DNA of 5,435 nt from Anaerolineales bacterium (GCA_030642885.1 DAOWMX010000162.1:1-5435), one strand, 5' to 3'; counted from the first letter of the stretch, positions 1-5,390 are shown. Notes: generated from the letters alone by a model not told the origin. Made by a program: numbers and translations.

Positions 1-257
1 AGGAACAGATGGTAGACGTAGAGGAATGTACCCGGTCCCGGCTCTGCAGCGTAAGGCAGGGAGAACAACCAGGAGCCGTCTGCGCCCTGTTTCATTTTAG
101 CAAGATAGGAGAAGCCGTCGAGCGGGTTCAGCAGGAACCCCGTGAAGACCGTCCCCGAAGGGGCGGTGGAATAGGCGATGATCGTTGGAATCAGGCTGAG
201 CGTCAGTGCGGCTAGGATCCAGCCGGCGGCGCTTTTACATGAATTGGACATCTTCAT
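1..257 (-). CDS. Membrane protein, N-terminal part only (runs off the window)
   Basis: The minus strand is open from an ATG at 257 to the window edge, giving 85 residues of the N-terminus. A hydrophobic segment at about residues 13-29 (WILAALTLSLIPTIIAY) would be a signal anchor or first membrane helix. It is followed by a polar stretch containing NPLDGFSYLAKM, then DGSWLFSLPY and an AAEPGPGTFLY stretch. This layout, a first helix followed by an outer loop with an Asp and a Tyr, resembles multi-pass GT-C-like membrane proteins (glycosyltransferase/mannosyltransferase relatives) common in Anaerolineae. That family link is inference, because the rest of the protein is missing. A second in-frame ATG lies at 251; neither has a clear Shine-Dalgarno sequence. 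I chose 257 because a possible -10 box (TACAAT, 266-271) would start the transcript next to it. The gene is divergent from the zinc-ribbon gene. Confidence 0.72.
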   Translation of the reverse strand, partial: MKMSNSCKSAAGWILAALTLSLIPTIIAYSTAPSGTVFTGFLLNPLDGFSYLAKMKQGADGSWLFSLPYAAEPGPGTFLYVYHLF

Positions 258-265
258 TGCCAAAC

Positions 266-295
266 ATTGTACGTCGAGCTTGTGCACTATGCCAT
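266..295 (-). promoter_or_regulatory. Possible promoter for the minus-strand membrane protein
   Basis: Read on the minus strand, TACAAT (271-266) is a good -10 box and ATGGCA (295-290) is a weak -35 match at 18-base spacing. Transcription would begin near 259, two bases before the ATG at 257, so the message would be nearly leaderless. The -35 match is only 4 of 6, so this is a tentative call. Confidence 0.35.
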
Positions 296-302
296 CCGTA
301 CC

Positions 303-332
303 TTGCGGTGACAACCGTGAACCATCTATAAT
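303..332 (+). promoter_or_regulatory. Sigma-70-type promoter for the zinc-ribbon/NACHT operon
   Basis: A perfect TATAAT lies at 327-332, preceded at 18 bases by TTGCGG (303-308), a 4-of-6 match to the -35 consensus. The expected start of transcription, about 7 bases past the -10 box, is at 338-340, which coincides with the ATG at 339. The seven bases between the -10 box and the ATG contain no ribosome-binding sequence, so the promoter and start codon together point to a leaderless message. Confidence 0.62.
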
Positions 333-338
333 CGCACT

Positions 339-1040
339 ATGAGCCGGGTCTCAAGTTTATTCCGATTGCAAGAGCTGGACCTCGAAATCAACCGCTGCCA
401 CGAACGCATCGCAGAAATTGATGTGCTGCTGGCGGATGATGAGCAGGTCACAACGGTGCGCGCAGAGTGCGAAAGCAAGGAAGAACAATTGGCCGAAGCA
501 AGACTGGCGAACTCAAAGGCCGATCACGAGGTCGAATTGCAGCGCGCTAAGATCGACAACACACAGAAGGCGCTGTACGGCGGCAGCGTCACCAACCCAA
601 AGGAGCTCGAGGATTTGCAGTTAGAATCCGAATCGCTTAAACGCTACATCGATACGCTGGAGGACCGCCTGCTTGAGAAAATGGTCGCCCTCGAAGAAGC
701 CGAGCTCAAGCATGCTCAAGCAAGTCAAAAACTGACTGAACTAATCGCCAGAAAAAGCGGCGAGAACGAACTAATGACGGCAGATCGCCTTGACCTGCTC
801 TCAACGATCGAGCGCACCACAACGGAAAGGGAAGCGGCGCTCAACAACATCAGCGCAGAAGACCTGAAAACTTACGAAAAATTCCGGCAGCGTTTCGACG
901 GTGTCGCGCTGGCTCTCCTTACTAGCGGCAGTTGCGGCGTTTGTGGCGTGGACCTTGCAAGGTCTAAAGAACAGGATATCCGCGGGGGAAACACGCTGGT
1001 GTATTGTGATCAATGCGGTCGAATACTCTATGCAGGATGA
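339..1040 (+). CDS. Coiled-coil C4 zinc-ribbon protein, COG1579/DUF164 type
   Basis: This 233-residue protein has the layout of the COG1579 family (predicted nucleic-acid-binding, C4-type zinc ribbon; Helicobacter HP0958/FlgZ is the best-known relative). Residues about 5-175 are charged, heptad-like helix that should form an antiparallel coiled-coil hairpin. The family signature near the hairpin, here LYGGSVTNPKELEDLQLE, lies at residues 79-96. The C-terminus has two CxxC pairs, C199/C202 and C223/C226 (in CGVCG and YCDQCGRILY), which complete a four-cysteine zinc site. Relatives bind RNA or protein partners, but the role in this lineage is not established. The start at 339 gives the usual family N-terminus (SSLFRLQELDLEIN) and sits where a strong promoter predicts the 5' end; there is no Shine-Dalgarno sequence. 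It is the first gene of an operon with the NACHT protein, 6 bases downstream. Confidence 0.93.
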   Translation: MSRVSSLFRLQELDLEINRCHERIAEIDVLLADDEQVTTVRAECESKEEQLAEARLANSKADHEVELQRAKIDNTQKALYGGSVTNPKELEDLQLESESLKRYIDTLEDRLLEKMVALEEAELKHAQASQKLTELIARKSGENELMTADRLDLLSTIERTTTEREAALNNISAEDLKTYEKFRQRFDGVALALLTSGSCGVCGVDLARSKEQDIRGGNTLVYCDQCGRILYAG

Positions 1041-1046
1041 CACTCG

Positions 1047-3476
1047 ATGATAAACATCATTCGAAATTTATACATTAGATTGTTTGGCAATTTCTTCGAC
1101 TATGGCGAATTCATCTTCGGCATCCTGCTCGGCATATTCGGTGCGTTCATTTTCTTCAAACTAGAGCCGATCCGCAATGAAATCTCCGGTTGGTTCGAGG
1201 GGCGTTCTCAAGAAAAAGGGAGCCAGCGGAAAAGGGTTTCGGCTGATAGATATCGATCAGACCTTATCGCTAAAGCCCAATCGATGCACATTGCCCGAGC
1301 GATCTTCTCCCTCGATGAAATCCTCGTTCCTCCGCGGTTACTCGCTCCACCAATCACACAGGATCCAGAGGCAGACGGGGCTGTTCCTGAAAATACACTT
1401 TCGATCTTGCCAACTTTGCCCGATTGGAATTATTTATCTGGCATCTATCAAGCACCGACTATCAGTTTTGGAACCGCCCTATCCTCAAAGACAAACATCC
1501 TCCTTACGGGATGGCCAGGAGCCGGCAAAACGACTGCACTCGCATATCTCGCCATCCATTCTGCACTCAGAGATCCAGAAGTTGGACCGGCCGCAGAGTT
1601 AACACCGGTCTTTCTGCACGCGGCAGCTCTCGTTCTCGACCGATCGTCTGAAAAAGATCCTCTCAAGCCAATCGTGACCGCCGCCCAAGAATCTGTATCC
1701 ACCACTGCCGCCTCCCGTCTCCCGGGCCAACTCCAGAATGACTTTAAACGTGGTCGGGCTCTACTGCTTCTCGATGGGTTGGACGAGTTTACGGCCTCTG
1801 AAATCCCTTCTGTCTCAACCTGGATTAAACGCTTGGTGGAAAAATATCCTGGGAATCTGATTGTTGCCGCGGGACCGGTCATGTATTACGACGGTCTAGC
1901 ACAGGCTGGCCTGGTTCCCGTTCAACTTGCACCATGGACCGCGCACGATCAACAGGTATTCATGAGTAAATGGGCTGAAGCCTGGCAGACTCATATCGCC
2001 CCATTGCTGCCCAAGCGACGGCTTGCGGACATCGACCCTGCCTTGATCTCGGGTTGGCTCACGAACACTTTCCGGGGCTGGTCTCCATTAGAAATCACAT
2101 TGCAAACATGGGCTTCGTATGTCGGCGACGTGCGTGGCGACCGCATCATTGACAGCATGGAAGCATACGTTGAGCGCATGCTCTCAGCTGGCGAGATCAA
2201 GTCAACTATGACGACAGCCCTCAACTGGATCCAAAGCCAATCAGGGATCCTTACCGATCGCTCAATACGCCGCGGCACACCTATCAACAGCATGGTTGAG
2301 GCAGGGATTCTCACTCGCCATGCTGGGAAACGTTTAACTTTCTCGCAGCCCAATATTGGCGCATACCTCGCCGCTCGAGAAATTGCGGGTACAGGTTCCG
2401 TTCCAGATTCACTGGAAATCGATTGGTCGACTGCTAGCCTCACGCTCGGATACCTGGCTGCGGTCGGCGATATCTCCACCGTCAGCGAGCGCTTTTTACA
2501 GATCAAGGATGATCCCTTAGAGCTGCCCCTTCTGGCGTTAGCCCGCTGCCTGCCAGAAGCACGGAAAAAAGCACCCTGGAGAGCAGACGTCCTGCGTCGC
2601 CTGGCCGCGCTTGTTTCAGATCCAAATCGCCCCTACGGACTTCGATTGCGTACAGTCCACGCTCTCTCCGCCGCGAAGGAGGATTCGGTCGCGGTACTAT
2701 TCCGACGCCTACTCGAATCGGATAAACCGGGCAGCAGAGTCCTTGGCGCTCTGGGTCTTGGAGGTATGGGGGACGAGGATTCAGCAAAATACCTAATCCA
2801 GACGATTAAAAACAAGCGCAATTTGCACTCACGCCAGGCTGCGTGCTTGGCCCTGGCAACCATAGGAACGGATGAAGCGCTCGAGGGTCTGGGACATATC
2901 TTGCTTGAGAGCGACGAGGGTGTTCTAATCGCAGCAGCAGAAGCGCTGGCATGCAACCCAGACGAAGGGTATGCAATGCTGCGCGACGCTATGGAGATGG
3001 AGAACCTGCTCACACGCCGTGCCGCAGTCTTTGGTTTGGCCAGGGTTCCAGAAGCATGGGCAATTGAGATTCTCGAAGCAGTTCATTTGGATGATGATCA
3101 GTGGGTCGTAAGAGGCGCTGCAGCCGAGGTCTTGGAGAGGCACCGCAACCCACCTTGGAAAATCAACCCTCCGACCGATGATTTATCCACCCTACCCTGG
3201 CTTCAAGCCTTCGCAGAGAAAGAGGGATTAGCTGTCGCTCCTGGTCGGGCAGCGTTGGAGATGCTGCGGCGAGCGTTGAATAAAGGGTCAGACGATGAGC
3301 AAATCGCTGCACTTGAAGCCATCGTCTGGGCTGGCGGTGAAGAGTTGGCAATGGAACTCTTTCAAGCACTGAGTTCCTCTGAACCTCATTTAAGAGACGC
3401 TGCGTACGAGGCGCTTTGGCAGCTCAGGGCGTCAGGCGTTGAAATTCGCTCCTCGATGCCGTCCAGATCTACCTGA
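1047..3476 (+). CDS. Membrane-anchored NACHT-type STAND ATPase with HEAT-like repeats
   Basis: An 809-residue protein. Residues about 19-39 (EFIFGILLGIFGAFIFF) form one membrane helix; the basic stretch after it (RKR at 61-63) predicts that the large C-terminal part is cytoplasmic. A linker (FSLDEILVPPRLLAPP, 87-102) leads to the NTPase: Walker A GWPGAGKTT at 155-163 with K161, and Walker B LLLLDGLDEF at 239-248 with the DGLDE form typical of NACHT domains. The sensor-1 position, usually T/S-R-P in NACHT proteins, reads AAGP (274-277), so the arginine is absent. A winged-helix-like part follows, ending in FSQPNIGAYLAAREI (432-446), reminiscent of the end of STAND NTPase modules. From about 530 to 795 there are roughly seven HEAT/armadillo-like helical pairs, e.g. 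RTVHALSAA, RQAACLALATIG, RRAAVFGLARV, LRDAAYEALWQL. AGGA at 1034-1037 is a suitable Shine-Dalgarno sequence 9 bases before the ATG. No enzymatic effector domain is visible. STAND proteins act as ligand-triggered switches; the ligand and output here are unknown. Confidence 0.9.
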   Translation: MINIIRNLYIRLFGNFFDYGEFIFGILLGIFGAFIFFKLEPIRNEISGWFEGRSQEKGSQRKRVSADRYRSDLIAKAQSMHIARAIFSLDEILVPPRLLAPPITQDPEADGAVPENTLSILPTLPDWNYLSGIYQAPTISFGTALSSKTNILLTGWPGAGKTTALAYLAIHSALRDPEVGPAAELTPVFLHAAALVLDRSSEKDPLKPIVTAAQESVSTTAASRLPGQLQNDFKRGRALLLLDGLDEFTASEIPSVSTWIKRLVEKYPGNLIVAAGPVMYYDGLAQAGLVPVQLAPWTAHDQQVFMSKWAEAWQTHIAPLLPKRRLADIDPALISGWLTNTFRGWSPLEITLQTWASYVGDVRGDRIIDSMEAYVERMLSAGEIKSTMTTALNWIQSQSGILTDRSIRRGTPINSMVEAGILTRHAGKRLTFSQPNIGAYLAAREIAGTGSVPDSLEIDWSTASLTLGYLAAVGDISTVSERFLQIKDDPLELPLLALARCLPEARKKAPWRADVLRRLAALVSDPNRPYGLRLRTVHALSAAKEDSVAVLFRRLLESDKPGSRVLGALGLGGMGDEDSAKYLIQTIKNKRNLHSRQAACLALATIGTDEALEGLGHILLESDEGVLIAAAEALACNPDEGYAMLRDAMEMENLLTRRAAVFGLARVPEAWAIEILEAVHLDDDQWVVRGAAAEVLERHRNPPWKINPPTDDLSTLPWLQAFAEKEGLAVAPGRAALEMLRRALNKGSDDEQIAALEAIVWAGGEELAMELFQALSSSEPHLRDAAYEALWQLRASGVEIRSSMPSRST

Positions 3477-3517
3477 GCCAAGCATTCACGGATTATCCAG
3501 AGCGGGGCTGTCCCATA

Positions 3518-3538
3518 ATAGGCTTCGTAGAAGCCTAT
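3518..3538. repeat. Perfect hairpin just inside the left end of the element
   Basis: ATAGGCTTC and GAAGCCTAT form a 9-bp stem around a GTA loop, 42 bases after the stop of the NACHT gene. No T-run follows on the plus strand, so a terminator role for the operon is possible but not of the classical intrinsic kind. Confidence 0.6.
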
Positions 3539-3553
3539 AAATTCACAAATCGA

Positions 3554-3580
3554 TAGGGGCCGACCCGTGTGTCGGCCCGT
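3554..3580. repeat. REP-like palindrome 1 (TAGGGGCCGAC type)
   Basis: GGGCCGAC (3557-3564) and GTCGGCCC (3571-3578) pair over a six-base loop, within a TAGGGGC context. It shares the TAGGGGC outer motif with the next palindrome but has different inner stem bases, as is usual for this dispersed repeat class. Confidence 0.65.
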
Positions 3581-3603
3581 TCGCTTGCCGTTTTCAAGAC
3601 CTA

Positions 3604-3630
3604 TAGGGGCACGGCGGTGCCTTGCCCCTA
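3604..3630. repeat. REP-like palindrome 2 (TAGGGGCA...TGCCCCTA)
   Basis: TAGGGGCA (3604-3611) and TGCCCCTA (3623-3630) form an 8-bp stem; after one C-T mismatch the inner GGC and GCC (3613-3615, 3619-3621) can extend it. It lies 50 bases after the matching motif of palindrome 1. Confidence 0.68.
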
Positions 3631-3662
3631 CGCATATGCCGACTCGGGGTGGATTGAAACTC

Positions 3663-3687
3663 GGGCGCACACATGGGTGCGCCCCTA
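3663..3687. repeat. REP-like palindrome 3 (GGGCGCAC...GTGCGCCCCTA)
   Basis: GGGCGCAC (3663-3670) pairs with GTGCGCCC (3677-3684) and is followed by CTAC, the same GCCCCTA ending as palindrome 2. Its loop and stem differ from the other two copies. Confidence 0.66.
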
Positions 3688-3702
3688 CACTCATAATCGC
3701 AG

Positions 3703-3727
3703 GGGGCTGCTCTTTTGAGACAGCCCC
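3703..3727. repeat. Strong hairpin forming the right end of the element
   Basis: GGGGCTGCTC (3703-3712) pairs with GAG-A-CAGCCCC (3717-3727) over a TTTT loop: ten base pairs with a single bulged A. The outer arm doubles as the right terminal repeat. It lies 36 bases beyond the stop of yggU on the minus strand, between converging genes, and could slow transcription from either side; no T-run follows on either strand. Confidence 0.65.
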
Positions 3728-3762
3728 GAATGACACACTGTTATACGCGGTCGCCCTTGCGG

Positions 3763-4101
3763 TTATTTCTTGCTCTTTCGATCGAGATGCACTTGAATTT
3801 GCTTCTCAACCTCTTCGGCAGTCATCCCGTCGATCGAAATAATCTTATCCAACCCACGCTCCCCGGCAACGATCTCGATTTTATTTTTCCGAGTACCCAG
3901 CGCCTTTGCCAGGAAGTCGATAACGGCGCGATTCGCCTTCCCTTCTACCGGCGGCGCTGCGACGCGAATCCGCACCGTTCCATCCTCAAGGATGCCTCCA
4001 AATTCAGTCTTTCGGGATCGTGGAGTCACACGGACTGTAAGTGCAGCACCTCGTTTCCCATTAGAAAGTTTAAATTCCCTGTTTTTTATCTGTTGATTCA
4101 A
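3763..4101 (-). CDS. yggU: DUF167 family protein (YggU-like)
   Basis: A 112-residue protein with the complete DUF167 core: LTVRVTPRSRK at 21-31, RIRVAAPPVEGKANRAV at 44-60, then FLAKALG and KIEIVAGERGLDKIISI at 74-90. Members are small alpha/beta proteins of unknown biochemical role; the conserved PPVEGKANRA stretch is diagnostic. The length is normal for the family. No ATG or GTG precedes the domain: the frame upstream closes at a TGA without offering one, so TTG at 4101 is the best start. It overlaps the stop of yggT in the four bases TTGA (4101-4098), and GGGG lies about 7 bases upstream as a possible ribosome-binding site. The arrangement suggests translational coupling to yggT. Confidence 0.93.
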   Translation of the reverse strand: MNQQIKNREFKLSNGKRGAALTVRVTPRSRKTEFGGILEDGTVRIRVAAPPVEGKANRAVIDFLAKALGTRKNKIEIVAGERGLDKIISIDGMTAEEVEKQIQVHLDRKSKK

Positions 4102-4349
4102 ACGAGTATCCCCACTAAGACTCTGCCAACTATCTCAACCAGAAAAAACAACACCAATGGGCTGAAATCAAGGCCTCCCGCTGAAGGTAATAACTTGCGT
4201 ATTGGCGCGAGAAATGGTTCAACAATCGAATCCAGGAATTGGCGTACTGGGTGAACCACATCTAAAAAATATCCGACCAGCACATCCGCCAGGATGATTA
4301 ATATAAGCGCTTGTTTGATGATCACGATTGCATTAGCTAGACTCGTCAA
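4098..4349 (-). CDS. yggT: YggT family small membrane protein
   Basis: An 83-residue protein of the YggT family. Two hydrophobic helices (about 7-29 and 62-82) flank a conserved amphipathic loop with HPVRQFLD (33-40), EPFLAPIRKLLP (44-55) and GGLDFSPL (58-65). Many bacteria have two tandem YggT units, while this is the short single-unit form common in Gram-positive-like and Chloroflexota genomes. The function is not settled; links to membrane organisation, division-associated clusters and osmotic tolerance have been reported for relatives. The start is TTG at 4349, preceded by GGAG at 5-base spacing; an in-frame stop lies a few codons upstream and no ATG is available. It is followed by yggU with a four-base overlap. 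Confidence 0.92.
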   Translation of the reverse strand: MTSLANAIVIIKQALILIILADVLVGYFLDVVHPVRQFLDSIVEPFLAPIRKLLPSAGGLDFSPLVLFFLVEIVGRVLVGILV

Positions 4350-4353
4350 AGGT

Positions 4354-4357
4354 ACTC
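4354..4357 (-). promoter_or_regulatory. Ribosome-binding site that decides the yggT start
   Basis: On the minus strand the sequence reads TTGGAGTACCTTTG; GGAG is followed after five bases by the TTG at 4349. Because no ATG exists in this frame upstream of the first membrane helix, this site supports the unusual TTG start. Confidence 0.6.
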
Positions 4358-4441
4358 CAATCGATTACAAAGGTAGATCAAACACGTAACAACGGCAAAG
4401 ACATTTGCTCCCGCTAAGATCCATCGTCCCATTCAACGAAC

Positions 4442-4544
4442 GAGATGCTTCACTTCGTTCAGCATGACCGGTCCCAACATAATGTCATTCTGAGCATCCC
4501 TTCGACTTCGCTCAGGATAAACTCTGAGACGAAGAACCTCATTC
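4442..4544. repeat. Dispersed GAGATGCTTC/GTCATTCTGAG palindromic repeat, rearranged
   Basis: The left arm (4442-4468, GAGATGCTTCACTTCGTTC then AGCATGAC) is the near-inverse of a right arm that starts GTCATTCTGAGC (4484-4495) and resumes with ACGAAGAACCTCATTC (4529-4544). This is the well-known family of intergenic repeats found in many environmental bacterial genomes. The right arm is interrupted at 4496-4528 by CCCTTCGACTTCGCTCAGGA-like sequence, itself a fragment of another common repeat type. It does not code for protein. Confidence 0.75.
4506..4534. repeat. Hairpin created at the interruption in the repeat
   Basis: CTTCGCTCAG (4506-4515) pairs with CTGAG-A-CGAAG (4524-4534), ten base pairs with one bulged A and an eight-base loop. 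The stem uses bases on both sides of the junction between inserted and original repeat sequence. Confidence 0.6.
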
Positions 4545-4630
4545 CTGGATGAACGACGTCCCGTCCATAGAACGAAAGGCCTTCTCCGTCAACGATACAA
4601 GATATCACTTGTTGGCAATCTCACCGCTGA

Positions 4631-4647
4631 TGAGGGATTCTCCCTCA
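4631..4647 (-). terminator. Possible hairpin terminator after yggS
   Basis: TGAGGGA and TCCCTCA form a perfect 7-bp stem with a three-base loop, 23 bases beyond the yggS stop codon in its reading direction. The position suits a terminator, but no T-run follows on the minus strand, so it may be a weak or factor-dependent site, or only a processing hairpin. Confidence 0.4.
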
Positions 4648-4670
4648 GGGACTATTTTACCGCAACTCTA

Positions 4671-5390
4671 TCAGGTGTCAGTATGACGCGGTCCGAAGAT
4701 CGCTCTCCCTACACGTACGATCGTCGCCCCCTCTTCAATCGCGATCTCATAATCATCCGTCATGCCCATCGAGAGCTCTGGCAGGTCCGTCATAAGTTCC
4801 TCTTCTAAGAAATCCCGGAATGCGCGTAAACCCTGAAACGTGGAATGAAGAACCGCGGGGTCTGCTGCCCAGGGCGCCATCGTCATCAAACCTCGAACAG
4901 CCAGATTCTTATACTCGCGGATCGTCTGGATATCCTCGAGGGCGCCCGGCCAATCATCCTTCTGCCACACCGGCCAGCCAGTCTTCGACGCCTCCCCCGA
5001 TGTGTTGCATTCGATCAAGACAGGCAAGATCCGTCCAGAATCCGCGGCGAAGCGATCGAGCCTTTGCGCGATCTTCACACGGTCTATGGAGTGCACCATG
5101 AAGAAATGCGGAGCGACATCTTTCGCCTTACGGCTCTGGATGTGCCCCACCATATGCCAGCGGATATCGCTTAGATCGGTGAGCTCAGCCTGCTTCTCAC
5201 GCGCTTCTGCAACCCTGTTCTCACCAAAATCCCTTTGTCCAACCTGATAAGCAACACGCACGCTTGAAGCTGGCTGCCCCTTGCAGATGGCAACAAGCTC
5301 GATCGCCTCAGCCCCTCTTCCACTTCTTTTAGCAGCTTCGGCAATCCGCGCTTTCAAAAGCTGCAGGTTCGCATCAATTTGCTGTTTCAC
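4671..5390 (-). CDS. yggS: YggS/PROSC family PLP homeostasis protein
   Basis: With the preferred GTG start at 5390 the protein has 239 residues, close to E. coli YggS. It is a pyridoxal phosphate-binding TIM-barrel protein without known enzymatic activity, which buffers vitamin B6 and affects amino-acid pools in the cytoplasm. All family marks are present: the PLP lysine K37 in LVAICKGQP, FGENRVAEA from 55, WHMVGHIQSRKAK from 78, VHSID, NTSGEASKTGW from 129, GLMTMAP at 167-173, SMGMTDD at 207-213 and VRVGRAIFG at 225-233, where phosphate is bound. The start is chosen because GAGAGG lies six bases before the GTG and puts the lysine where family members have it (K36 in E. coli). An ATG at 5414 would add eight residues and has a poor ribosome-binding site. 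The order yggS, yggT, yggU on one strand is typical. Confidence 0.95.
   Translation of the reverse strand: MKQQIDANLQLLKARIAEAAKRSGRGAEAIELVAICKGQPASSVRVAYQVGQRDFGENRVAEAREKQAELTDLSDIRWHMVGHIQSRKAKDVAPHFFMVHSIDRVKIAQRLDRFAADSGRILPVLIECNTSGEASKTGWPVWQKDDWPGALEDIQTIREYKNLAVRGLMTMAPWAADPAVLHSTFQGLRAFRDFLEEELMTDLPELSMGMTDDYEIAIEEGATIVRVGRAIFGPRHTDT

Larger units (their letters stand above)
3503..3728. mobile_element. MITE-like non-coding element with inverted ends
   Basis: The left end CGGGGCTGTC (3503-3512) is repeated exactly in inverted form at the right end (GACAGCCCCG, 3719-3728); continuing inward, 14 of 16 positions match. The 226 bases between converging genes contain no credible gene but five hairpins. 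GGGGCTGTCTCAAAA-like ends are familiar from several insertion sequence families, so this may be a miniature element moved by a transposase encoded elsewhere. No target-site duplication is visible next to either end, so mobility is inferred and the exact borders could be a base or more off. Confidence 0.55.
4350..4670. other. 321-base gap between yggS and yggT: repeats, no gene seen
   Basis: I see no plausible gene, tRNA or small ORF with a ribosome-binding site here. The middle (4442-4544) is a dispersed palindromic repeat, and the end near yggS has a small hairpin (4631-4647). The stretch 4361-4440 should contain any separate promoter for yggT-yggU, but I cannot point to a convincing -10/-35 pair. 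Confidence 0.6.

Noticed and set aside
9..215. A short plus-strand open frame at the left edge.
   Set aside because: The minus strand here encodes a plausible membrane protein N-terminus with a hydrophobic helix; the plus-strand product is a charged, low-quality peptide.
1448..3143. Several minus-strand open frames opposite the NACHT/HEAT gene (for example 1448-1882 and 1991-2506).
   Set aside because: The sense strand encodes clear Walker motifs and HEAT-like repeats throughout. The antisense peptides are rich in Arg, Ser and Pro and resemble nothing known.
1047..3476. Calling the NACHT/HEAT protein a known anti-phage system such as Avs.
   Set aside because: No effector domain, no TPR-type Avs sensor, and no defence or mobile genes next to it. 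The sequence supports a STAND ATPase but not a named system.
3641..3660. GGGGTGGATTGAAAC resembles the 3' end of CRISPR repeats (ATTGAAAC type).
   Set aside because: It occurs once only, with no repeated copy at regular spacing and no cas gene in the window. It is best explained as a chance match within the hairpin-rich element.
3503..3728. Target-site duplication flanking the MITE-like element.
   Set aside because: The bases left of 3503 (CCAGAG) and right of 3728 (AATGAC) do not repeat, even after shifting the borders by one base.
3386..3842. Open frames over the hairpin element on both strands, with peptides such as GAHPCVRP and GRTHGCAPT.
   Set aside because: These are familiar spurious translations of GGGGC-type palindromes. 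They have no ribosome-binding site, no domain, and cross the ends of real genes.
3715..4254. A 179-codon plus-strand open frame opposite yggU and yggT.
   Set aside because: It lies antisense to two recognisable family proteins and its product has no family features; it is a shadow frame.
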